Shown: in pieces, positions 1 to 9,939 of the stretch
Layout of the letters: every line of letters begins with the position of its first letter
Numbering within the stretch: position 1 is the first letter of the stretch
NCBI GenBank assembly: GCA_018398765.1
Contig: JAHBMJ010003712.1
Span: 44,391 to 76,957, forward strand
Direction: 5' to 3'
Length of the DNA: 32,567 nt
Source of the DNA: Chromera velia
Lineage: Eukaryota > Sar > Chromeraceae
Translations under genes and position numbers: made by a program
Notes under the pieces: model-generated
The model's input: only the letters and a program-made list of their open reading frames with translations
The model's database searches: none
Told to the model about the DNA's origin: nothing

Positions 1-95
1 TTACGCACTCACTCACTCACTCACTCACTGACGCACTTACACATTTACGCACTCACTCACTCACTCCCTCACGCACGCACGCACAAATACATGTG
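1..95. repeat. (CACT)n and (CACG)n tracts
   Basis: Interrupted CACT and CACG tetranucleotides; on the minus strand (GTGA)n, in the intron after the exon ending at 196. Confidence 0.85.
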
Positions 96-183
96 CACAC
101 CGAGTACATTGTCTTCTCCAGGAGAAGGAACAACGAGAAAGAGAAACAGCCAGGACCCACTCAGAATCAATGATTAGCCTCAC

Positions 184-2579
184 CCCCTGACTGACCCAAA
201 CAAAGCCCGGCCTTCATTCTTGATTCCTTGTCTGCTGCCGTGTCCCCGTCCAGCAGATTGAGGCGGCCCTCTGCGCAGAACTCCGTATAGTCCGTCGGGT
301 CGCAGGGCTTGTACCACATCTTTCCGCATTTCTCTGCAATCAATCAATGGGTAAAGGGAAAGTACTTATTTAGAGTCAGGGGCTGAGGTCGGTCGGTCAG
401 TCATCCAGTCTGCTGTTTGCATGCAGATCTTCCTGTAATCTGCCCTGTTGTCTGTGTGACTTTCTTCCTTCGATCGGCCTTTCCGTTCGCCTGCGTTGAC
501 ATCTTTTTTTTTGCAGCCGTTTGTCTGATGGTCTCTCTCTCTCTCTCTCTATGTGTGTGTGTGTGTGTGTGTGTGTCTACCCGTCCACCTTTTCATCTTT
601 CTGCCTCTCCTCTTGTATTTCTCTCTGCACAGAGACAGAAAGCGAAAACACTCCGAGGATCATCGACTTTTTTTCGCTTCAACAGATTTTTCTGTCTGTC
701 TGTCTGTCTGTCTGTCGGTCGATCGGTCGGTCTACCCTGGGAGGGAAGGAAGCTACGCGTCTGCATGCCTTTACTTGGCAGCATGACACAAAAAAAGAAA
801 GGAAAAAAGAAACTGATGGACTGGCGGCAGACAGGAGGGTCATACGACTCGTCGCACACCAAGTCGTGGCCGTGGCAGCGCGGCTGTTTGCCTGAGAACC
901 CCCCTCCAGATGTCCCCCCAGACGTCTGCAGGCAGTTCAGAGATGGATAGATAAATAGATAAGTAGACAGATAGATAGAGAGGGAGATGCACATGTGGGC
1001 GGAAGAAAGGATTGAGACCATCTCTAACTGCACCCGAATTTCTCTCTCTCTTTCACGGCACGGAAAATGACGGCTTTCTTCGTGCAAAACAAAAACGGAT
1101 GCGTGTAGTACGGTGGGCCGATCGTTTGTATCTCACGCTTTCAACTTCCTTTCCGAATTCTCGGAAGGGAGTTAGGAAGAACGGTGGAAGAACGGGAATG
1201 GTGCAAATCAACCTCTCTCCAGTCTTAATTGAGGAATTTCTGTTGATTTTAAGGGCATTGCTCAACCGCCGCAACATTCTTTTGCTTCTTTATCGATTTT
1301 GTCTCTCTCTGACGTGAAGTCATCACGTTAGGCGACAACAGGAGCCGACTCAAGAGGTCGCTTTCCCTTCACCAAGAAACGAGAAAGGATTCAAGACGAT
1401 GAGAAAAGGACCTGCTGGGGTGGGCTTGATTTTATATGCATGATTTGCGGTCGGTCCCTTAATAGCCGTTTGTGAACGAAAGATGGTTCGAGTAAGTGTC
1501 TGACTGTGCTGACCTACACTCAGTCGGATGTTTCAATAAAACCTCAACAATCAATGGTATGTCTCACTCTCTTTGTTCTTATCATAATTCTCCGCCGATC
1601 GATTGCTGTTGCTTTGTTTATTTGAGTGTGTTTTACAAGCGGATGCCGGCCTGCCGACCTGTTGCCGCAGCTGTGACATCCCTCCGTCATCTTCCTGCTG
1701 CTTCGTTTCTGGACAGCAGACGCCTAGCCAGTCTCCGCAGGGGGAACCGTGACGCTCTGCAGTACCCACGCAGGCAGGCAGGCAGGCAGGCAGCAAGGCA
1801 ATTGAGGAAGAAAGGGAAAAAAACACTTCACACAGGTGCACCTCTAGCTGGACGTCTGTGCCTCATGGCCTGCCGACAGACTGATGGAAACAACAAAAAG
1901 ACACCACGCGACAACACGTTGAAAGAACGAACCAAGGCCAAGGGAAGACACACAGAAAGATACGACAAAGGAACAAAAGAGGGAAGCACACAGAGAGAGA
2001 CTGAGAAGAAGACACCGACCGACCGAGAGGTGCATCTCTTCCCACCATGGGGTCGATCACTTCGGGTTCGTTGGCCTCCGAGTTGTCCTCTTCCAATTCG
2101 GTCAGGGCAGCAAATTGGGTGGCGGCTGCATGGGGTGGTGGGTGGGTGTGTGGCGTCAATTAGTCAGCCAATCAATCAATCAATCAAGCAATCATGGAAG
2201 GAAGGACGGAAGGGAGGGAGGGAGGGAGGGAGGAAGGAAGGAAGGAAGGAAGGAAGGAAGGGAGGGAGGGAGGGATGGAGGAGGCGCATCCCATCCAGCA
2301 GGGAAGAAGGAAGGGAGAGGTGAGCAGCAAATTCAGCAACAAAATTCTGAACACACTGAAAAACAAACCGGAACATCGAAAGGTAGTAAAAGAAAACTGA
2401 TCAGATAGCAAGAACGCTAAACACATCTTCAGACACTACGATGATATCCGGCAAATCAAATAAGAAAGAGGAAGAGAGAAAGAGAGAGAGGGGGGGGGNN
2501 NNNNNNNNNNNNNNNNNNNNNNNNNNNNNNNNNNNNNNNNNNNNNNNNNNNNNNNNNNNNNNNNNNNGGGGGGGAAGAA

Positions 2580-2612
<33 letters not shown>

Positions 2613-4212
2613 GACAGAGAGAGACAGAGAGGGAAAGAGAGAGAGAGAGGGAAAGAAAGAGAGGAGAAGAAGAGACATGCAAATCGAAAGACAGCAGAGG
2701 AAAGCGACTGACGTAGACTCCGATACTTGAGCAGATCAGATGTGCTTGCAGCTGCAGTCAGACACCAAGCACAAGGAGCCAAATCGACACGCGCATCCAA
2801 AGAAAAAGGAACAGAAAGAAACGAGAGAGAAAAGAGACAAAGAGTCTGTGTGAGAGAGAGAGGGGGTGCGGCGGAAAAGAGACAGGCGCCCTGCGTTTCG
2901 GTGTGCCATAACAGGGCGACGGTTCCCTCCACTTGCTCGGACCTCAGAGTTTTGCGGGTTTTGCTGTTTTCCTTTTTTCTCCCTTTGATTCTTTCTGTGT
3001 GTGGTTGATTCGCCGGGAACTTTCTTGAAACGACGACGACAGAGTCAGTGGGTGTCTAGCTTTCCACACAAAAGCGAAAGAAGTAACAGACTGACTGACT
3101 GCAAGAGCAGAGTCTGAAGCCCCCCGCTTGAGTGATGTCGCAGGAAGGTTGGGGGATCGTCGTGTTGTCCCAAAAGGCACATGCCCCATTCGGGTCTCTG
3201 TAGGGGGTCCGGGAATTCATCCTCTCTCTGTAGGAGTGGCATAGGAACTGCTCCCTTATCTCGGTCTGTCTCTCACTCACCGCCTGGTCTACGGCGTAGG
3301 TGAGATCCATTGGACTGATGGAGTTGCCATTTTGAAACGCCTTCTGTTTGGTCGCCCATCTTCTTGCTTCCGCATGTTCTTGAATTTCTTTCTCTTTATA
3401 CACAACAAAATTATGGGCTGCAACGTCTGCTGCTAGGTTGAACCTGTCTTGTGTCATGATCTTCGACAGGTCGTCCACCGTGCAATTTGACTCCGCATTG
3501 ACCATCAGACAAGCGTTCGTGCAGGAACCTCCAGATTCACTCCAGAACCAAATCTGATCGAAGGAATGAACAGACACACACAAGCAAAGAAAGTTCATCT
3601 ATTACTGCATGTTGTGGACATCAAACAACACTCCTTTGTGAACGTCCGGAGCAGCAACGCTGTCGCAAGCAAGAACATACTCAACCACAGACATTAGGGG
3701 AGAGAGAGAGAGAGAGAGAAACAGAACGACAAGCACAGAGGACAAGAGCCGTGTGACGACAAGATTTCGTCTTCTCTAGATCTGTTGGCTTGCTTTACTC
3801 TATGTGTGTTTCTTCCCATCCCTCTCCCGCCTCTGACTGTTCCTCTTTGCTCCCTTCCTCTTTTTCCGTGACTTCGTGACTCACTGATCCCTTACGTGCC
3901 CGCTTGCTGACAACCTCGCTGTAAGCATGCAGGGCTTTTTCCTTGTTTCTCCTTGTTTCCACAATCCATTCCTTTCCTTTTCTCACTCAATTATCATTTG
4001 TTTGGTCTCTGCTTCTTTTGTCCAGAACTTCTATTGCCATTAATTATACACCACTCCACTCCTCTGAATACCTTCACACCCACCCACCTGCCCAGCCACC
4101 CACCGACTGACTAGCTGACTGACTGACTAACTGACTTACTGATTCACCCACTGACTGACTGCTTGACTGACTGACTGACTGACTGACTGACTGACTGTCT
4201 GACGGACGGACT

Positions 4213-4244
<32 letters not shown>

Positions 4245-4711
4245 GCTTGACTGACTGCTTGACTGACTGACTGACTGACCCTATGGTCCGTAGTTGTGTT
4301 GTCGAGGACCTGGGTGGCCATCACGTAGGGGTCCCCCGCCCCTGGGCCCTGGGAGAACGTCTTGGAGGTGTCAATCACCAGAGCCTCGAAGGCCTGCAGG
4401 GAGACGGGGAGGGAGACAGGGAAACAGAAGACAGACACATGCGCAATCAGAGATAGAGACAGAGACATAGACAGAGAGACCCGCACATAGATACATAGAC
4501 AAGCAGACCACTCTACACTGCTTCTTTCCTTCCCTTGTCTTCCAATCGGGTTGACCAGATGACTTCGTGCTTTCTTCACAGATGGGCCCGAAACACTGAG
4601 AGAGATGACAGAGAAACAAGGACAGGCACATAGACAGACGAAGAAGCAGGCAGAGAGAGAAAGAGAGACATTCAGACAGACAGACAGACAGACAGACAGG
4701 GTGACAGCCGA

Positions 4712-4742
<31 letters not shown>

Positions 4743-4780
4743 GGCAGACAACAGACAGACAGACAGACAGACAGGCAGAC

Positions 4781-4814
<34 letters not shown>

Positions 4815-5072
4815 GAGTCCGACTAGCTGACTCACTTCTGCGAAAAGATTCCTGACTCCCTGAAAGATATGGTCAAGGAAAGATTCGTCAGTGATCTTCC
4901 TTCCATTCGGGTCATACAGTTCCGAGCACGCGCATAGACGCCGTCTGGGTGCGTCAAGGACGTAGTCGCAGTCGGCCTCCGCCAGTGCGTTCACAAAACA
5001 AAGGGAATCCGTCACCTGCATGGATGCAGGCATGGAGAGAGAGAAAAAGCCATGCATTCATTTTCATGCATT

Positions 5073-5126
<54 letters not shown>

Positions 5127-6490
5127 CAGAGAGAGAGAGGGAGAGAGACAGAGACAGAGACAGAGACAGAGAAAGTCAATTTCAGAAACAGAGATTGCAG
5201 CAGTCATTTCAGGATCAGTCACCTGTCAGTCAAAGCGAGCGCACCCACGACCATGCCCCTACCCACCTACTCAACCACCAACACTCACGCCCACGCCCAG
5301 CTAGCCCAACACGCCTGTCATTTCAGGATCAGTCACCTGTCAGTCAAAGCGAGCGCACCCACGACCATGCCCCTACCCACCTACTCAACCACCAACACTC
5401 ACGCCCACGCCCAGCTAGCCCAACACGCCTGCCTGACTGCCTGACTGACTGGGTGACTGACTCAATGACTCACTCAATCACTCACTGACTGACTGCAGGG
5501 TCGTATGGTTCCATGCCGCCTTGAATCCCGTCCTCGCATGTCATGGCGTCTAGGCCCTCCTGCCTCCCGTTGGCGTTGGCTTCTGCTACCGCCTTCTCCA
5601 TCTTGTTCTGCGTATTGATGTTCTTCTGCTCGTGTGCGTCGCACTTCCGGCTCTCCACCTTTTCACAAACCTGCACACACCCACCGACAAGACACACGTC
5701 AGTGAGTCTTCCTTTCATTCGATTAATTCTTCTGCTCAAATGATTGGGAGTGGTAAAGAGAGAAGCGGAGAGAACAAGATACATGAAACTCTGACCAGGC
5801 ACACCAGCATCCACAACCGGGAGCGTGCGTACTTGTACACACGCACACGCACGCAGAGACAGACAGAGAGAGAGAGAGAGAGATAAAGAGAAACGAGACA
5901 GAGGTCAGTTTAGGGATACAACTTGCAGACCAATCGTTGTGAGAACAGATATACTCCTTGACTGGCTCACCTCTGCATGAGCAAGCGGTGGCACACTCAG
6001 AACTACAGAAGAACTCTCGCCCGTACATATGACTGACTTACTGAAACACTGACTGTCCGACTAACTGAACCATTCACTGACTGCTTGGTTCACTGACTCA
6101 TTGACTGACTTTCTGACTGACTGGCTGACTGATTGGCTGACTGACAGACTGGCTGACTGACAGACTGGCTAACTGACTGACGGACGGACGGACGGACGGA
6201 CTGACTGACTGACTGACTGACTGACTGGTTGACTGACTGACTGACTGGCTCACTGGCTGACTGGCTGACTGACAGACTGGCTGACTGACTGACTGACTGA
6301 CTGACTGGCTCACTGGCTGACTGGCTGACTGACAGACTGGCTGACTGACTGACTGACTGACTGGCTCACTGGCTGACTGGCTCATTGGCTGACTGGCTGA
6401 CTGACAGACTGGCTGACTGACTGACTGACTGGCTCACTGGCTGACTGGCTGACTGACAGACTGATTGACTGACGGACTGACAGACTGACA

Positions 6491-6525
<35 letters not shown>

Positions 6526-7406
6526 TGACTTCAGAGCATGTCTGGTTGACACCCCAATGGTATGTCGTCTCTGTGCTCCACTTGTGGAAGAAGGCTGCGT
6601 TGAGATTGTCCAGATCTCCTATTCCTTTGATTGATTGCCAATTTGTGGTCTCCACTTTCCTCGATTCTCCTTTCTTCACGTTCTTCCTGGTTGACGGTTT
6701 TTTGTCTGTCATGCACGAGCACAACCTTCTGGTGGTGTCTGGTGCCTTGGTGTAACAAATTGATTTATCCTCTGTTGAGAAAACGCATTCCCCTCCATAC
6801 GCAGAGGGGTCAAAGGATTCCTCTGCCTTCCTGTGGGATGTGCAGTTGATCCATTCCTCTGGCCCCAGGCCCGTCATCTCATTCGCTTCCGTAACTGCCA
6901 TGTCGAAGTCTGCCGGTGTGAGCAGTTTGTTCTGGTTCTGTACGTTGCACGAGGATGCTTTCCCTCCCACCTCTTGGCAGATGTTCAGACAAGACTCTCC
7001 GGGACCTGCCCAAAACCAGCGGAATATCCTTTTGGAGTTTCTGTTCGACAGTGATTTTGATGACGACGAGGCACCCCCCTTTTGCTGCTGCGAAGAAGAA
7101 GAAGAGGCAGCCGACGTCTCCAGAAAAATGTCCGCCAGATCGAGGGACGCCAGCGCGTCCCTTGAAAGTTCCGAGGGCTCCTGAGCTTGAGGGTGTAATG
7201 GGCGTCTGTGTGCGCCTGGGTGATGAGCGTCGCTGGCCTCTGACTCCTGCAAACAGAGGAAGAGCAAAAGATATGTTCATACACGTGAATGATGCATGCA
7301 GTTGCATTCGAATGAGACAATCCAAAAAACAATGTGAAAACAGTACCTGCAGTGGACTCAACGTTAGCATCAACAGGCTTCCCCAGCATCGCACAGATCG
7401 CCACAT
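184..7406 (-). CDS. Secreted protein with repeated eight-cysteine modules (3' end beyond window)
   Basis: Probable multi-exon gene, not a family I can name. Model exons (minus strand): 7347-7406, 6530-7246, 5494-5670, 4836-5015, 4280-4393, 3100-3553, 2046-2125 (optional, less certain), 1659-1756, 814-925, about 196-333. Phases agree across the first six. The ATG at 7406 starts a signal peptide (MWRSVRCWGSLLMLTLSPLQ), followed by a Ser-rich linker. Three modules follow. Two have spacing C-x3-C-x7-9-C-x34-C-x18/19-C-x9-C-x11-C-x-C. The third has about 45 extra residues between Cys3 and Cys4. Each starts near a W-containing stretch and ends RLCSC or RRLCAC. Module 1 is in exon 2, module 2 spans exons 2-4, module 3 is in exon 6. 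The downstream exons are also Cys-rich (CGDWLGVCCPE; PRCHGHDLVCDE; KCGKMWYKPCD). The regular spacing implies disulfide-bonded extracellular domains. Exon borders downstream of 3100 are less certain, and no stop codon is in the window. Confidence 0.72.
196..333 (-). CDS. Last visible exon of the Cys-rich gene
   Basis: The minus strand reads ttgcag, then an exon with KCGKMWYKPCD and FCAEGRLNLLDG, then a GTCAGT donor at 195. A second donor, GTGAGG at 183, lies twelve bases further and keeps the same phase, so the exon could end at 196 or 184. The acceptor AG at 334-335 gives phase 1; using the next AG (332-333) would give phase 0. The frame is open, five cysteines are present and the context fits the upstream gene, but no homology was tested. 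The DNA from here to position 1 is intron-like with (CACT)n repeats. Confidence 0.5.
814..925 (-). CDS. Cys-rich exon (probable)
   Basis: The acceptor ctgcag precedes an open frame with a Gly/Ser-rich start (TSGGTSGGGFSG), then PRCHGHDLVCDE and DPPVC. It starts in phase 0. A GTTTCT donor at 813 would give phase 1, matching the first acceptor of the next exon; a GTCTGC donor would give phase 0, matching the alternative acceptor. Neither donor is strong, so the 3' border is open. Confidence 0.45.
1659..1756 (-). CDS. Cys-rich exon (probable)
   Basis: The acceptor tactgcag and a GTCGGC donor at 1658 bracket 98 bases. Read with two leading bases, they encode a stretch with CGDWLGVCCPE followed by an acidic and Gln-rich part. 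The entry phase (1) matches the end of the exon at 3100, and the exit phase (0) matches the exon starting at 925. The matching phases are the main support. Confidence 0.5.
2046..2125 (-). CDS. Acidic exon candidate
   Basis: An open frame follows the acceptor catgcag. It encodes an acidic stretch including TELEEDNSEANEPEVIDP and ends at ATG before GTGGGA. The entry phase (1) fits the exon ending at 3100. The GTGGGA exit gives phase 0, which does not fit the next exon. A downstream GTCGGT donor at 2023 (exon end 2024) would give phase 1 and would fit. It may be an alternative exon or not used at all. Confidence 0.35.
2176..2275. repeat. (AATC)n, then GGAA/GGGA tetranucleotides
   Basis: Short AATC repeats followed by mixed GGAA and GGGA units, in the intron upstream of the acidic exon candidate. 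Confidence 0.85.
2499..2567. other. Assembly gap (69 N)
   Basis: The run of N is flanked by G homopolymers on both sides and by GAGA-rich DNA beyond. It lies inside an intron or between exon candidates of the Cys-rich gene, so exon content may be missing here. Confidence 0.95.
4105..4279. repeat. (CTGA)n array starting at a splice donor
   Basis: On the minus strand the array reads (GTCA)n and begins exactly at the GTCAGT donor after the exon 4280-4393. It holds mainly CTGA units with CGGA and CTTG variants. Confidence 0.9.
4674..4812. repeat. (CAGA)n array
   Basis: Near-continuous CAGA units, with a partly duplicated block around GGCAGACAACAGACAG and GGCAGACGACAGACAG, in the intron 4394-4835. 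Confidence 0.9.
5078..5170. repeat. (GA)n and GAGACA tract
   Basis: GA dinucleotides passing into GAGACA hexamers, in the intron 5016-5493 of the Cys-rich gene. Confidence 0.9.
5203..5430. repeat. Perfect 114-bp tandem duplication
   Basis: The segments 5203-5316 and 5317-5430 appear identical base for base and stand head to tail inside the intron 5016-5493. The perfect identity implies a recent event, or an assembly artefact. Confidence 0.85.
6041..6529. repeat. (CTGA)n array with 60-bp higher-order repeat, starting at a splice donor
   Basis: About 490 bases of CTGA, CTGG, CTCA and CAGA tetramers fill the first half of the intron after the exon ending at 6530. Lines 6241-6300 and 6301-6360 are identical 60-bp units, and a third copy with an insertion follows. 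On the coding strand the array begins GTCAGTCAGT exactly at the donor. Confidence 0.9.
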
Positions 7407-7742
7407 GATGAAGAAGAGGGGGAGGAAGGTCAATGCGGTGCCGCACGGTGAGGTGACACTGAGCGTAGTTCGCCCTCAGGCCTCTGATCGACTTCAACTG
7501 AGAGTCTGAGGTTTGAAGAGAGGCGATCCACCCGAACGCGCGTCCACAAAGAAAAGTAACTTTGTAACGTTCGGTGCAAATGGAGTCAGAAGTAGCTTCG
7601 TATGAATCTGGCTGCTTGAAGGAACTCATCGATGTACATATATATAATACAAACATGACAGAGTACAATGTGTGTCTGCATTATATGCATGTACGCGTAT
7701 CGGTCGACTCTTACAAAAGAAAACATGCAGTTACCAAAGTTT

Positions 7743-7766
7743 GTTCGCGCGCATTTGTGCGCGAAC
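7743..7766. promoter_or_regulatory. GC-rich inverted repeat in divergent promoter
   Basis: GTTCGCGC, an 8-base spacer, then GCGCGAAC: an 8-bp perfect stem whose spacer also pairs in part. It lies about 340 bases upstream of the Cys-rich gene start and about 475 bases upstream of the plus-strand gene start. Similar elements precede the other two minus-strand genes here. A TATA-like run (tacatatatataatac) lies at 7635-7650, on the Cys-rich gene side. The rest of 7407-8239 shows no convincing coding frame. Confidence 0.45.
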
Positions 7767-8239
7767 ATGCATGTACGTGCCGTTGCGCATGCTGTACGCG
7801 CGCGTGTGCACGGAAACGTATCTATAACGTATCTTTCTGTGTTGTTCTGTGTGTGTATGCGTAGGAGAACGCGTTCGAATTCTTGAAGGTCGTTACACAG
7901 TCATTGCTGTTGCAGCCCGTATTCTACAGTGTCTGTAGACGTCTGGTGGATACAGAGAAACTTCATCAACGTTGTGCTGTCAGATCGATATAGCTTTCTG
8001 CATGCTGCCTACACGCACACGGAATCGCAGGAGACGCGTTGGTGTTTCTGTATGTTCCTCCCGTGTGTGCGTTTCCTCTCTTTCTTGTTGAGGCGTTGTG
8101 CGTGTCGGCAACGGGTGTCTGCACGTGCACTTTCTTTCGTTCAGGTAGACGAAGCCTAGGACGAAGCAAAGTTTAGGAAAAGGAAGGTGCATCCCCACGG
8201 CCTGCCTGAGTCGGCACCCGTTCCGGGAAGAAACCTGCG

Positions 8240-9774
8240 ATGGATAGAGCGATCCCTCAACCAAGAAGACGGAGAAGTCAGTCTGGTGGCTCCCTGGCGC
8301 CTTCAGAGAAGAGTGCGGGACCCAAATAGGTCCCCTACCGTCAGAAACACAGAGCAGCAGCAGGCTGAGCTCACGACATCTACTGGAGCCGAGTTGCACC
8401 CCATGCCGCAACCGGCCGCAACCCCCCCAGAGATCGAGTCAGACGCCTCTCCTCGAGCGGGTCTACACGCTCTTCCTTTCCCAGTGGGCGATATTCACCC
8501 TGCTGTTTGTGTTGCTTATAGTGGCATCACAGCACCAGGGAGAGATGTCGTCTCTGTCTACTACTGTCCAGACAGAGCAGATGGTGCGGAGGGGACAACA
8601 GCATGACATGTGGTTTCTCTCTGACGATGTCTTGACTGAAAAGAGGAAGGTGAGAGGACTTCAGAGTGATGTCTTGTCTCTCTCTGCCACTGTCTTGACT
8701 GAACAGACAAAAGTGAACGGACTGGAGGGAAATCTGACGTCTCTCTCTACTGTAGTGTCTACTCTTGCCTCAAGTGACTCAGAGCGGAAGAGGAAAGACG
8801 GACTGGAGGACACGGTGGTGTCTCTCTCTACTCTCGCCTCAAGTGAGCAGAAGAGGGTGGACGGAGTGGAGGGCACGGTGGTGTCTCTCTCTACTCTCGC
8901 CTCAAGTGAGCGGAAGAGGGTGGACGGACTGGAGGACACGGTGGTGTCGCTGAAGACTCTGATTGAAGGAGAACTTCAAGTGGTAAAGAACAAAGGCAGA
9001 GAAGGTGAGTGGCGAGAGACTTTGAGGGTTTGATTTCATGATGCATGCATGTTCGTGTCGGCATGCAGGCTAGGATTTTTTCTCCTCTTGTCAGTGTACG
9101 TGCCTCCATAAGTTCAAGTGAGGAGCAATTAATCACGGTACAGCAGAGAGACAAAAGACACGAACTTTTCTCTCCGATGCACAAAGGCCATTCATTCGGC
9201 GCTTACGATCGAGGTGGTTTCAATGGCAACCAGAGGCGACATTCTTCTTTGCATTTTATTACATCTGAGTCTCTTCCATTCCGTACGTTCTGCAAGGAAC
9301 TTTGATACACGACTTGTCACCGCTTGTCACGATGTCTCGACTACTGTACGTCACTCAGCCTGAATATGATTCTCAATCAATGGTTAGTCGTTCACTCACT
9401 CACTCACTCACTCACTCTCTTATTCATTCATTCATTCATTCATTCATTCATTCATTCAATAACATTCGATCATTCTTTTATATGTCACTGATTTCCCGTT
9501 TTCAATTCTCGGACGAATGTGACCTGATTCCTTGCAGGCATCCCCTGGGCCCTGGGCGGTGGTTGTCTGCTTCATGCTCGGAACGAACATCGCGTTGGCT
9601 ATTAGGTTGGCTGGCAGCCTTGTGCTTGACCAAAGACTTCAAACGTGCAAGAAGAAAGCGACGCGAAAACTAGCGCAAAAACGTCAAGCAACTGAAGCGG
9701 AGTACTACAAAAAATGCGGTTACTTCTATCAGAATAGCTATCAGACTATCACTTTTCTAACATTGTTACATTAA
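8240..9774 (+). CDS. Putative membrane protein with 22-residue coiled-coil repeats
   Basis: Not a recognised family. Proposed exons: 8240-8276 (ATG, MDRAIPQPRRRR), 8345-8982, 9538-9774, giving 303 residues. The first intron is only 68 bases, with a GTCAGT donor and a ccgtcag acceptor; it joins the ATG frame to the long frame with matching phase. Exon 2 encodes a transmembrane segment (LFLSQWAIFTLLFVLLIVAS, about residues 65-85), then degenerate repeats around SLSTLASSE-KRVDGLEDTVV, with near-identical 66-bp DNA units at about 8809-8950; these look like a coiled coil. Exon 3 encodes a second hydrophobic stretch (WAVVVCFMLGTNIALAI) and a Lys/Arg-rich tail. Two donors compete at the end of exon 2. 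GTAAAG (8983) keeps this C-terminus. The stronger GTGAGT (9005) shifts frame and ends after about 20 residues. Both the start and the intron 2 donor need transcript support. Confidence 0.5.
8809..8950 (+). repeat. 66-bp coding tandem repeat
   Basis: Two near-identical 66-bp units (about 8809-8874 and 8875-8940) plus a partial third. Each encodes one 22-residue unit with SLSTLASSE and KRVDG. Older, diverged copies lie upstream from about 8540. The near identity of the last copies suggests recent expansion by unequal exchange. Confidence 0.7.
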
Positions 9775-9852
9775 TTTTTATCATTTTTCTATTAGTTTTC
9801 TATCACGTTTCTAACAACTTTTCTAACATTTTTTGCAAGGAATAGCTAGGAG

Positions 9853-9902
9853 AATAGGCGTTTAGCGTTCGACGGCAACGCACGAGGCAGTTTTGTTCTT
9901 TA
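9853..9902 (+). repeat. Dispersed repeat, copy 1
   Basis: AATAGGCGT ... GGCAACGCACG ... AGGCAGTT ... GTTCTTTA matches the reverse complement of 25802-25855 at about 45 of 51 aligned positions, with one 4-base gap. The similarity becomes weak beyond the right edge, in the DNA that the MITE interrupts. It is not a tRNA, and I see no coding frame. Confidence 0.6.
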
Positions 9903-9939
9903 TAACAGCTAGCAGACATTTATTTTAACCTAGATTTTA

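Noticed and set aside
4136-4813. Long frames rich in SQSV, LSLS or CVCV across the repeat arrays
   Set aside because: They are translations of tetranucleotide or dinucleotide repeats inside introns; real exons explain only short parts of them.
8187-8606. 139-codon plus-strand frame overlapping the membrane-protein gene
   Set aside because: It starts with GTG and ends inside the repeat region; the other frame has the transmembrane segment and repeat structure.
9853-9902. Possible tRNA or small RNA gene
   Set aside because: No cloverleaf or conserved T-loop could be formed; it is better described as a dispersed repeat.
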